A DNA stretch of 64,000 nucleotides. Source: Streptacidiphilus jiangxiensis. Its GTDB lineage: Bacteria > Actinomycetota > Actinomycetes > Streptomycetales > Streptomycetaceae. The stretch is taken from the NCBI RefSeq assembly GCF_900109465.1, contig NZ_FOAZ01000009.1:248001-312000 (forward strand). Direction: 5' to 3'. The notes beneath the pieces are model-generated. The model saw only the letters and a list, made by a program, of their open reading frames with translations, did no database searches and was not told where the DNA came from. The stretch's first letter is position 1, and each line of letters begins with the position of its first letter. Made by a program: the position numbers and the translations under genes. Positions 1-7,252 of this stretch are shown here, one piece after another.

Positions 1-4
1 TGCC

Positions 5-694
5 GTGACGGGGTACCCGGTCCACCCGGCCCTGCTCGTCCTGGCCGACGGGCGGTTCCCGGCAGGCGGGCACGCCCACTCCGGCGGCCTGGAGGCCGCA
101 GTGCGGTCGGGCCGGGTGAGCGACACCGCGAGCCTGGAGGAGTTCTGCTCCGGGCGGCTGCACACCGTCGGGCTCACCGCCGCCGCGTTGGCGGCCGCCG
201 CCGCCTCGGGCGCGGACCCGCTCGCGCTCGACGAGGCCGCCGACGCCCGCACCCCCGCACCGGCCCTGCGCGCCGCGTCCCGGCGCCTGGGTCGCCAACT
301 GCTGCGCGCCGCACGGGTGGCGTGGCCCGATCCCGCCCTCGACGACCTCGCGGCACGGTTCCCGCGCGGCGCCCACCAGCCGCTCGTGCTCGGCGTCACC
401 GCGGCCGCCGCCGGCCTCGCCCCCGCGCAGGCGGCCACCGCCGTCGCCTACGAGACAGTGTCCGGCCCGGTCACGGCCTGCGTACGGCTGCTGGGTCTGG
501 ACCCGTTCCAGGCGACCGCCGTCCTGGCCCGCCTCGCGGACGCCGTCGGCGCGGTCGCGTGCGACGCCACCCGCGCGGCCGACGCCGTGGCCGCGACGGG
601 CGACGTCGACCTGTTGCCCACCGGCGGCGCGCCCCTGCTCGACGTCACCGCCGAGGAGCACGCCCGCTGGCCCGTCCGCCTCTTCGCCACCTGA
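5..694 (+). CDS. ureF: Urease accessory protein UreF
   Basis: UreF acts with UreD and UreG in the cytoplasmic chaperone complex that delivers nickel to apo-urease. The 229-residue product has the N-terminal family signature [15 protein letters not shown] (residues 17-31), followed by an Ala-rich all-helical body, the normal size for actinobacterial UreF. The GTG at position 5 gives a sensible N-terminus, but it lies almost at the window edge, so a slightly more upstream start cannot be excluded. ureG and ureD follow on the same strand, matching the usual actinobacterial ureABC-F-G-D order; the structural genes should lie just left of the window. Confidence 0.9.
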   Translation: MTGYPVHPALLVLADGRFPAGGHAHSGGLEAAVRSGRVSDTASLEEFCSGRLHTVGLTAAALAAAAASGADPLALDEAADARTPAPALRAASRRLGRQLLRAARVAWPDPALDDLAARFPRGAHQPLVLGVTAAAAGLAPAQAATAVAYETVSGPVTACVRLLGLDPFQATAVLARLADAVGAVACDATRAADAVAATGDVDLLPTGGAPLLDVTAEEHARWPVRLFAT

Positions 695-779
695 CCCCGC
701 CCGTGCAGTACCGCCCCGTCCTCCCCTCGGACTCTCCGACTTCGCGGACCGTCCGACCTGTCGCCCCCCGGAGCCCCGT

Positions 780-1466
780 ATGCACCGCGACCCCGACCTC
801 CCCGCCCACGACCACCACGCCGCCCCGGCCGCGACGCTGCCGCGGACCGGCTCCCGCCGCGCCCTGAGGATCGGCCTCGGCGGTCCCGTCGGCTCCGGCA
901 AGACCGCCACTGTCGCCGCCCTGTGCCGGGCCCTGCGTGACGAACTGTCCCTGGCCGTGGTCACCAACGACATCTACACCACCGAGGACGCCGAGTTCCT
1001 GCTGCGCAACGCCGTCCTGCCGCCCGAGCGGATCACCGCCGTCGAGACCGGCTGCTGTCCCCACACCGCCATCCGCGACGACATCAGCGCCAACCTGGAG
1101 GCCGTGGAGGATCTGGAGGCCGCCGTCGGCCCGCTCGACCTGGTCCTCGTCGAGAGCGGCGGGGACAACCTGACCGCGACGTTCAGCCGCGGGTTGGTCG
1201 ACCACCAGATCTTCGTCATCGACGTCTCCGGCGGCGACAAGATCCCCCGCAAGGGCGGCCCCGGCGTCACCGGCTCGGACCTGCTCGTGGTCAACAAGAC
1301 CGACCTCGCGCCGCTGGTCGGCGCGGACCTGTCGGTGATGGCCCGCGACGCGGCCGCGCAACGCGGCACGCTGCCGGTCCTCTTCTGCTCGCTCGTCCAA
1401 CCGGACGGCGTCGCGCCCGTCGCCGCCTGGGTCCGCGCGCGCCTGGCCGACTGGCGTCGCCCGTGA
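780..1466 (+). CDS. ureG: Urease accessory GTPase UreG
   Basis: SIMIBI-class GTPase that powers nickel insertion into urease. Residues 35-42 form the P-loop GPVGSGKT; the nickel-binding Cys-Pro-His occurs in [11 protein letters not shown]; a G3-like ESGGDN and a G4 NKTDLA are present. The 228-residue length fits the family, with a short His-containing N-terminal tail (HDHH, residues 10-13) that may help hold nickel. It starts 85 bases after ureF. Its stop overlaps the GTG start of ureD by four bases, so the two are probably translationally coupled. Identification is secure. Confidence 0.95.
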   Translation: MHRDPDLPAHDHHAAPAATLPRTGSRRALRIGLGGPVGSGKTATVAALCRALRDELSLAVVTNDIYTTEDAEFLLRNAVLPPERITAVETGCCPHTAIRDDISANLEAVEDLEAAVGPLDLVLVESGGDNLTATFSRGLVDHQIFVIDVSGGDKIPRKGGPGVTGSDLLVVNKTDLAPLVGADLSVMARDAAAQRGTLPVLFCSLVQPDGVAPVAAWVRARLADWRRP

Positions 1467-2290
1467 GCGGTGTCAGCGCCGTCGCCCGGATCCGTGCCGC
1501 CCCGGACGGCCGCGGCGGCACGGCGCTGCGCGAGCTCGCGGGCGACGGTCCGCTCGCGCTGCGCCGCAGCCGTCACCCGCAGGACGAGCGCGCGGCCCAT
1601 GTCGTGCTGGTCGGCGCGATGGCCGGCCCTCTGGGCGGCGACCGGCTGCGGATCGTCGTCACCGTCGACCCCGGCGCCCGCCTGCTGGTGACCAGCGCCG
1701 CCGCGACCCTCTCCCTGCCCGGCCGGGAGCCCGCGCCCGCCCACTACGAGCTCGACCTCACCGTCGGCGAGGACGCCGAACTGGTCTGGCACCCCGAACC
1801 GGTGATCGCGGCAGCCGGCAGCGACCTGCGGCTGTGGACCCGACTGCGGCTGGCCCCGGGCGCCCGCGTCTCGCTCCGGGAGGAGCAGGTCCTCGGCCGC
1901 CACGCGGAACCCCCGGGGCGCCTGGCCTCCCGCCTGACGGTCCGCCGGGCCGAACGCCTCCTGCTCGACCAGTCGACCGACGTCGGCCCGGGCGCCCCAC
2001 CGGGCTGGGACGGCCCCGCCGTCCTGGCCGGCAACCGGGCGCTCGGCCAGCTCCTGACGACCTCCCCGTGCCGACCCCACCCCCCGCACGGCTCGGCGCT
2101 CCTCCCGCTTGCCCCCGACCTCACCCTGGCCACCGCCCTCGCCCCGGACGCCCTCACCCTGCGCACGGCCCTGGCCTGCGTCGAGGCCGCACACGCCGCC
2201 GCACCGGGCCACGCCTGCCCTCCACGCAGTCGGGTGAGGGCGAAAAGGACGAGCGGCGCGCCGGCGCCCTGCGGCAGGATGGCGCCATGA
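1463..2290 (+). CDS. ureD: Urease accessory protein UreD (UreH)
   Basis: UreD is the scaffold that binds apo-urease and recruits UreF/UreG for nickel loading. The 275-residue product has the family core: a pattern around [15 protein letters not shown], then [13 protein letters not shown], and [15 protein letters not shown]. The GTG start overlaps the ureG stop (GTGA). The last ~35 residues are Arg/Pro/Ala-rich and look like a poorly conserved extension. Its own stop codon overlaps the ATG of the following small broken gene (ATGA), so that gene was once coupled to the urease operon. Confidence 0.88.
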   Translation: MSGVSAVARIRAAPDGRGGTALRELAGDGPLALRRSRHPQDERAAHVVLVGAMAGPLGGDRLRIVVTVDPGARLLVTSAAATLSLPGREPAPAHYELDLTVGEDAELVWHPEPVIAAAGSDLRLWTRLRLAPGARVSLREEQVLGRHAEPPGRLASRLTVRRAERLLLDQSTDVGPGAPPGWDGPAVLAGNRALGQLLTTSPCRPHPPHGSALLPLAPDLTLATALAPDALTLRTALACVEAAHAAAPGHACPPRSRVRAKRTSGAPAPCGRMAP

Positions 2291-2592
2291 GCGAACAACC
2301 TCTCGCATGGGTGACCCTCACCAGCTACCGGAACGTGGCAGGCCGCCCGCAGCCCGCCGAACTCATCGCCGATTGACTGCGTGACCGCGGGATCGACTGG
2401 TTCCCGTTCGCGGTGGAGGACGTCAGGATCGACCTGATGCGCGGCCAGGGGCCGGACGGCAAGCCGAACTGCACCGTGGTCGTCCGCCTGCGTGCGGACG
2501 CACTCCGGCGCCTCGGGCTCCATCCGGACCAGCCGACGTCCGTTCCGGCCGATCCGTTGCCACCGAAGTGGTGGGGGCTGCGAGCCCGCTGA
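2287..2592 (+). pseudogene. Small gene interrupted by an in-frame TGA
   Basis: The ATG overlaps the ureD stop. The reading frame runs 29 codons ([20 protein letters not shown]...), meets a TGA at 2374-2376, and continues in the same frame for 71 well-formed codons (LRDRGIDWFPFAVEDVRIDL...) to a TGA at 2590. Codon use after the internal TGA keeps the strong GC third-position bias of a real gene, so the stop looks recent or is read through. The full product would be about 101 residues with a Trp-rich end (PPKWWGLRAR). I do not recognise the family. A sequencing error, a nonsense mutation or programmed readthrough (the next base is C) are all possible. Confidence 0.65.
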
Positions 2593-2686
2593 GGCGTCGG
2601 GCTGAGCCGCCGGCGGGGAGGGCGCCGCGGCCACGGTCGGACCCCCCGGCGCGCGGATCGCCCACCTGCTGCTTAGCGTCGAAGAC

Positions 2687-3838
2687 ATGACCCCTCTCCC
2701 CGTCGACGTGGCGGCGGAACGACCGGGGTGGGTGCGGCTCGGCTCGCGCCTGGGCGGTCGGGGCGCCGCCTGGGCGGTGGGCGGCTACGCGCTCGTGCGG
2801 GTGGTGTCGGTGGCCGCGCTGTGGCTCTGGGGCCGCGCGGAGCACCGGACGCTCGGCTTCCTGCTCGGCAGCGCCTGGGACTCGGCCTGGTACGTCGGCA
2901 TCGTCGAGCACGGCTACGACAGCGGTGCCGCGCTCTTCTCGAACATGGCCTTCTTTCCGCTCTTCCCCTTCACCGCACGCGGCCTGACGCTGGTCACGCC
3001 GCTGGGCCCGGCCGCCGGGGCCGTCGCGACCGCCTGGATCGCGGGCGGCCTCGCCGCGTGGGGGCTGTACGCGGTGGGGAACCTTCTCCACGACCGGCGC
3101 ACCGGCATCGTGCTCGCCGTGCTGTGGGGTGTCATCCCGCACGCCGTCACCGAATCGATGGCCTACAGCGAGAGCCTCTTCACCGCCCTCGCGGCGTGGA
3201 CGCTCTATGCCGTCCTCGCGGAGCGCTGGCTCACGGCCGGAGCGCTGTGCGTGCTCGCCGGGCTGACGCGTCCCAGCGCCACCGCGCTCTTCCCGGTGGT
3301 CTGCCTGGCCGCCCTCGTGGCGATCGTCCGGCGGCGCGCCGGCTGGCGGGCGTGGGTGGCGCTGCTGACGGCCCCGCTCGGTTGGGCCGGATACCTGCTC
3401 TGGGTCGGCCATCGGATGCACCGGCTCGACGGCTGGTTCCACATCGAGAAGGCGGGGTGGGGTTCCTCCTTCGACGGCGGCCACTACACCCTGCACACGG
3501 CCCACACCGTCCTCGCCACCGCGGTGCCGCTCGACCTCTCCCTGGTCACCCTCGTCCTCGCGCTGGCGGTCCTGCTGCTCGTGCTGGCCGCGCTGGACCG
3601 GCAGCCGTGGCCGTTGCTGCTCTACAGCGCGCTGCTGCTCGCCCTGGCCGTGGGCGGCACCGGCTACTACAACGCCAAGGCCCGGTTCCTCGTCGCCGCC
3701 TTCCCCCTGCTCCTGAAGCCCGCGACGGCCCTGGCCCATGCGCGGGCGAGCACCGCGGTGGCGGTACTGGGTTTCCTCACCGCCGTCTCCGCCTACCTCG
3801 GCGGCTATCTGCTGCTGGTGTGGAACCACTCCCCGTGA
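2687..3838 (+). CDS. Polytopic membrane glycosyltransferase, PIG-V/mannosyltransferase-like
   Basis: A 383-residue integral membrane protein with about nine hydrophobic segments. Near the N-terminus WDSAWYVGIVEHGYD (residues ~65-79) matches the Trp-Asp...Tyr...Gly-Tyr motif of PIG-V-like (GPI mannosyltransferase 2 family) bacterial proteins, whose Asp is thought to be catalytic in transfer from a polyprenyl-phosphate sugar on the outer face. The substrate is unknown. TAGCGT at 2674-2679 sits seven bases before the ATG, which has no clear ribosome-binding site, suggesting a leaderless message. It stands alone between the urease region and the HTH gene. Confidence 0.75.
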   Translation: MTPLPVDVAAERPGWVRLGSRLGGRGAAWAVGGYALVRVVSVAALWLWGRAEHRTLGFLLGSAWDSAWYVGIVEHGYDSGAALFSNMAFFPLFPFTARGLTLVTPLGPAAGAVATAWIAGGLAAWGLYAVGNLLHDRRTGIVLAVLWGVIPHAVTESMAYSESLFTALAAWTLYAVLAERWLTAGALCVLAGLTRPSATALFPVVCLAALVAIVRRRAGWRAWVALLTAPLGWAGYLLWVGHRMHRLDGWFHIEKAGWGSSFDGGHYTLHTAHTVLATAVPLDLSLVTLVLALAVLLLVLAALDRQPWPLLLYSALLLALAVGGTGYYNAKARFLVAAFPLLLKPATALAHARASTAVAVLGFLTAVSAYLGGYLLLVWNHSP

Positions 3839-3869
3839 GGCGCCCCGGGCCTGTCCGTGGAGGACTCCT

Positions 3870-3914
3870 GTAAAGGTATCCTTGACGCACATCCCGCGTA
3901 AAGGCATCCTTGAC
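3870..3914 (+). promoter_or_regulatory. Direct repeats forming a promoter/operator
   Basis: Two 17-base repeats, GTAAAGGTATCCTTGAC (3870-3886) and GTAAAGGCATCCTTGAC (3898-3914), start 28 bases apart. The TTGACG of copy 1 (3882-3887) and the CATCCT of copy 2 (3905-3910) are 17 bases apart, like -35 and -10 boxes, with +1 expected at the A of the ATG at 3917. The repeats therefore double as promoter elements and a likely operator for the HTH gene that follows. Confidence 0.6.
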
Positions 3915-3916
3915 AC

Positions 3917-4546
3917 ATGCCCGATGCTGCGCAGCCACTGACCTCCCTGAGCGGCTCGCTCGCCGACCAGGCCCGCGCCCTCGCGCGCGCCCTGGCCAAC
4001 CCGGTGGAGCCACCCGCCTACCTCGACCTGGTCCGGCGCGCCCAGGACATCGACAGCCTGGCCGAGCAGGTGCTGAAGCTGTGCGTGCAGCAGAGCCGCG
4101 ACGCCGGGCACACCTGGCAGGAGCTCGGGGACCTGCTCGGCGTCACCCGTCAGGCCGCCTTCCAGCGGTTCGGCAAACCCATCGATCCTCGGACGGGAGC
4201 ACCCATGGACAAGACCGTGCGGATGACCGACGCCGCGGAACGCGCGATCGCGCTCGTCTCCGCCGTGCTGGACGGGCGGATGGAGGAGGCCAGACGGTCC
4301 TTCAACGCCCAGGTCCTGGCGGCCTTCACGGACGAGGTGCGCGCTGACGGCCTGGCCACGGTGACGGGCCTGGTCGGCGCGTACGAGGGCTTCGACGACG
4401 GAGACCCCTTCGTGCGCCGGATCGGGGACCACACGGTCGTCGACGTCCCGCTGCGCTTCGAGGCCGGCGAGATGAAGGCCCGCGTCGCCTTCGACACGGA
4501 CGAGAAGGTCGCGGGGATCTTCATTCTCACCCCGGACGCCCCATGA
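3917..4546 (+). CDS. HTH protein with C-terminal DUF3887-like domain
   Basis: A 209-residue protein. Residues ~30-95 are helical with a helix-turn-helix-like stretch (TWQELGDLLGVTRQAAFQRF), typical of actinobacterial sigma-factor-like/Clp-associated DNA binders. Residues ~100-209 (ALVSAVLDGRMEEARRSFNA ... DEKVAGIFILTPD) resemble the DUF3887 fold. The start sits two bases after a direct-repeat promoter, so it is probably leaderless and self-regulated. The next gene starts 19 bases downstream and is likely co-transcribed. The HTH assignment is good; the function of the C-terminal domain is unknown. Confidence 0.7.
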   Translation: MPDAAQPLTSLSGSLADQARALARALANPVEPPAYLDLVRRAQDIDSLAEQVLKLCVQQSRDAGHTWQELGDLLGVTRQAAFQRFGKPIDPRTGAPMDKTVRMTDAAERAIALVSAVLDGRMEEARRSFNAQVLAAFTDEVRADGLATVTGLVGAYEGFDDGDPFVRRIGDHTVVDVPLRFEAGEMKARVAFDTDEKVAGIFILTPDAP

Positions 4547-4565
4547 GCACGCCAAGGAGAGGAAC

Positions 4566-4898
4566 ATGAGCAACACGGACCCGACGAGCTACGACGACGG
4601 GGCGATCCGCTGCGACGGAGAGGGCGTCAGCATCCGGTGCTACTACCCCTGGGGCGCGAAGCGGATCGCCTACGCCTCCATCCGGGGCGTCGAGACGCTG
4701 TCCCTGACCGGTGCGAACAAGGTGCGCCGGTGGCGGATCTGGGGATCGGGGGATTTCGTCCACTGGTGGAACCTCGACACCCGACGGCCGTCGAAGACCG
4801 CCGCGCTGGTGCTCGACGTCGGCGGGCGAGTGCGGCCCACCATCACCCCTGACGACCCGCCGGCCGTCGCCCGCATCCTCACCGACCGGATCGGTTGA
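4566..4898 (+). CDS. Small PH-like domain hypothetical protein
   Basis: A 110-residue soluble protein with a good ribosome-binding site (AAGGAGAGGAAC) before its ATG. The alternating beta pattern (GVSIRCYYPWGAKRIAYASI, then RRWRIWGSGDFVHWWNLD, then AALVLDVGG) and a C-terminal helix (PPAVARILTDRIG) resemble bacterial PH-like small proteins. It contains many Trp residues. It is 19 bases after the HTH/DUF3887 gene and probably shares its transcript. No catalytic motif is visible. Confidence 0.65.
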   Translation: MSNTDPTSYDDGAIRCDGEGVSIRCYYPWGAKRIAYASIRGVETLSLTGANKVRRWRIWGSGDFVHWWNLDTRRPSKTAALVLDVGGRVRPTITPDDPPAVARILTDRIG

Positions 4899-4970
4899 CC
4901 TCCCGGCTCGTGGCTCGCGGCGTGCGGCTCCCTGCTCGCGGCTTCCGGCTCCCTGCCTGCGGCTCCTGGG

Positions 4971-5396
4971 TCAGGCGTCCGGCTGCGGGCTCCCGGCTGC
5001 GAGCTGTCGGTCGCCGAGCGCGCGGGCGAGGGGGAGGGTGTCGGAGGTCTGCCGCAGGCGGGTGATCCGGCCGCCCGCCAGGGTGAAGAAGTGGGCGAAG
5101 CGCGAGGTGACCGCCGCGCCCGCGGCCGTCACGCCGGTGTAGCGGCCGAGGACGATCACCTGGTCGCCGTCCTCGTAGAACTCCTCGCCCACGCAGCCGA
5201 ACTCCCGGAAGTCGGCCAGGAACCCGAAGAAGTCGCCGAGGATCGAGTCGAGGCCCTGGTAGACGCCGCCCTTCGGGAAACCCTCGGTGACGTCCCACTG
5301 GGCGTCCTCGGCGACGACCGAGCGGATGATGCCGACGTCGCCGCGGGCGGCGTAGAAGCGGCGGACGACATCGATCTGCGGGGAGGAGCGGTACAT
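4971..5396 (-). CDS. SnoaL-like / NTF2-fold protein
   Basis: A 141-residue protein with the SnoaL/NTF2 cone-fold pattern: an N-terminal helix (IDVVRRFYAARGD), a conserved acidic Trp turn (EDAQWDVTEG), a middle helix (LDSILGDFFGFLADF) and final strands (VIVLGRYTGVT ... FAHFFTLAGGRITRLRQTSDT). Members are small ligand-binding proteins or cyclases/isomerases; the substrate cannot be told from sequence. A ribosome-binding site (GAAGGG) precedes the ATG at 5396. The C-terminal ~12 residues run into a repetitive GC-rich stretch (4905-4995). Confidence 0.75.
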   Translation of the reverse strand: MYRSSPQIDVVRRFYAARGDVGIIRSVVAEDAQWDVTEGFPKGGVYQGLDSILGDFFGFLADFREFGCVGEEFYEDGDQVIVLGRYTGVTAAGAAVTSRFAHFFTLAGGRITRLRQTSDTLPLARALGDRQLAAGSPQPDA

Positions 5397-5470
5397 GGCG
5401 GCCCTTCACCTCGTTGATGTGTTCACGAGGATGATGCCCGACGCAGCCTCACGGGGAACCCGGCGCGCGG

Positions 5471-6736
5471 TCAGAGCCGGGCGTGGGAGCCGATGTCCGC
5501 GCGGAAGGCCTCGACCATCGCAGCCGTCACGGTCGGGCGGCCCGCCTCGATCGCCGCGAGGTAGTCCGCGGTGGTCGCGCCCGGCACCGCGTCGTCGCGC
5601 TCGAACGCGGCCTGCGCGGCCAGACGTGCGGCGTGTTCGATGTCGGCCGGCGAGAAGCGCTCGCTCGCGGCCACCAGCCCGGCGACGTCCACGTCACCCC
5701 GCCCCGAGGGCAGCGCGAAGCGTGACCAGATCGCGGCGCGGGCCTCGGCGTCGGGCGTGCCGATCGGGATGACGTAGTCGAAGCGCCCCGTGCGCAGGAA
5801 CGCCGGATCCAGCGAGCGCACCGAGTTGGTCGCGCAGACCAGCAGTCGACCGTCGCGCTCCCGGAAGCCCGGGATCAGCTTGAGCAGCTCGTTGGTCACC
5901 CCGTGCACAGGGCTCATGTCGCCGCCCTCGCCGCGCACCGGGGCAATCTCCTCGACCTCGTCGATGAAGACCAGCACCTGCTCCAGCTCCCCGATCCGCG
6001 CGAACGCCTCGCGCAGCGCCGCGGCCAGGTTCCCCTCGTCGGCGAGCCGGGAGGGCAGCAGTTCGACGAACGGCCAGCCGAGCCGCGAGGCCACCGCGCG
6101 GGCGAAGGTGGTCTTGCCCGTCCCGGGCGGGCCGAACAGGGTGATCGCGCGCGGCGGCCGCACCCCGTGTCGTGCCGCCCGCTCCGGCTCGGCGAGCGGG
6201 AGCACGACGCGCCGCTCGATCAGCTGCTTCTCGGCCGTCATGCCGGCCACCTGGTCCCACAGGTCGCTGCTCAGCACGCGTCCGCCGAGCTCCTCCAGCG
6301 AGCCCGCGGCGGAGCCGGCGGCCGGCTCGGTCTTCTCGAAGTACGCGGCGGCGGGGCGTCGTTCGTAGCCGGCGTTGCGCAGGCCCTCGCCGAGCAGCTC
6401 CTCCTCGGGGAGCACGTAGGCGATGCGCCGCACCCGCGCCTCCACGAGCCGCCGCTCCAACTCCCGCAGCAGCGCGCTCGCCAGTCCCCGTCCCCGCCAT
6501 GCGGGCGCGATCGCCACCCGCATCACCCACGCCCGCTCGCCTGCGACCTGCGCGAGCGCCGCGCCGATCGGCGCGCCGTCGTGCACGGCGACGACGGCGG
6601 GCTGGCGGGCCGTCAACGCGGTGATGCACTCGGCGAGCGAGAAGACGGACTCCTGGCCGAGCTCGGCGGTGCTGTCGATCAGATGGACGACGGCGGCCAG
6701 GTCGTCCTCGCGGTAGTCGTGGATCAGCCAGTTCAC
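5471..6736 (-). CDS. GNAT acetyltransferase fused to AAA+ ATPase
   Basis: A 421-residue two-domain protein. Residues 1-135 form a GNAT domain with the acetyl-CoA motif RGRGLA (81-86) after VMRVAIAPAW. Residues ~145-421 form an AAA+ module: Walker A GPPGTGKTT (202-210), Walker B VLVFIDE (254-260), sensor-1 CATN, an Arg-finger-like RTGRFD, and a C-terminal lid. I chose the GTG at 6736, which has GAGAGG seven bases upstream; a GTG at 6742 and longer in-frame extensions exist but enter a repeat-rich region. Proteins with this architecture occur in actinobacteria. The substrate is unknown; the ATPase may remodel the acetylated target. Confidence 0.8.
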   Translation of the reverse strand: MNWLIHDYREDDLAAVVHLIDSTAELGQESVFSLAECITALTARQPAVVAVHDGAPIGAALAQVAGERAWVMRVAIAPAWRGRGLASALLRELERRLVEARVRRIAYVLPEEELLGEGLRNAGYERRPAAAYFEKTEPAAGSAAGSLEELGGRVLSSDLWDQVAGMTAEKQLIERRVVLPLAEPERAARHGVRPPRAITLFGPPGTGKTTFARAVASRLGWPFVELLPSRLADEGNLAAALREAFARIGELEQVLVFIDEVEEIAPVRGEGGDMSPVHGVTNELLKLIPGFRERDGRLLVCATNSVRSLDPAFLRTGRFDYVIPIGTPDAEARAAIWSRFALPSGRGDVDVAGLVAASERFSPADIEHAARLAAQAAFERDDAVPGATTADYLAAIEAGRPTVTAAMVEAFRADIGSHARL

Positions 6737-6769
6737 GTGCACGCCTCTCGGGTCGCCTGCGGATCGGAT

Positions 6770-6850
6770 CGGTCTGGTTCCCGCTCTGTACTGCGGTTCA
6801 GTTCCGGCTTTTCGATCCGGTTCCGAATCCGGTTCCGCTTTCCGTTCCGG
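6770..6850. repeat. Degenerate GGTTCCG-type repeats
   Basis: Upstream of the GNAT-AAA+ gene the DNA is built of imperfect copies of a GGTTCCG / AATCCGGTTCC unit. It is not coding on either strand by codon bias. It may be slipped-strand DNA between two genes. Confidence 0.55.
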
Positions 6851-7015
6851 TTCCGGCGAACCTAAGGGGCCCGGCCGAGGCGCGTCCCCTGCCACTTCGT
6901 ACGGCCTGGACCGCCTGGCCCGTACGCGGTGGTGCTTTGCGCGGGACGGCCGCTCGTGCTGTTGCGCTTCCTGGATCCGCCGCCCAGCGACTGTCAGCGC
7001 CGCCACCCTAAGCGG

Positions 7016-7081
7016 CTACGACAGGGCCCCCAGGCGGCGGCTTAGCGCACGCAAGGCTGCGACGGACACGAACGATGTCAT
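7016..7081 (-). CDS. Possible 21-residue peptide with strong ribosome-binding site
   Basis: AAAAGGGG lies five bases before an ATG at 7081 that opens a 21-codon frame (MTSFVSVAALRALSRRLGAL...) ending with TAG at 7016. The product would be a short basic amphipathic helix. Its ribosome-binding site lies in the loop, and its ATG in the stem, of an 11-base inverted repeat. It could be a leader peptide for the GNAT-AAA+ gene 280 bases downstream. No homology is recognised, so this is tentative. Confidence 0.3.
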   Translation of the reverse strand: MTSFVSVAALRALSRRLGALS

Positions 7082-7107
7082 GTTCACCCCTTTTGATGAA
7101 CATGACA
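7076..7107. promoter_or_regulatory. Perfect 11-base inverted repeat
   Basis: TGTCATGTTCA (7076-7086) and TGAACATGACA (7097-7107) are exact complements separated by ten bases (CCCCTTTTGA). This is either an operator between the divergent GNAT-AAA+ and CocE-type genes, or on the minus-strand RNA a hairpin presenting AAAAGGGG in its loop. Confidence 0.6.
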
Positions 7108-7252
7108 ATCCGTCGGTTTCCCTGCGCCCGCATTGATCAGGATGACTCTCGGTGCTCGAACCGTTCCTGCCCCCGGGCGGGGCGGTCCCGCGCCGCTGCC
7201 TCCGAGACTCAGCCCTCGGGATCCCGCATTCGTGACCGAAAAGGGTGCTCGC

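Noticed and set aside
2374-2376. TGA as a selenocysteine codon
   Set aside because: No bacterial SECIS-like hairpin follows directly and the flanking residues do not resemble a selenoprotein active site; nonsense mutation or readthrough is simpler.
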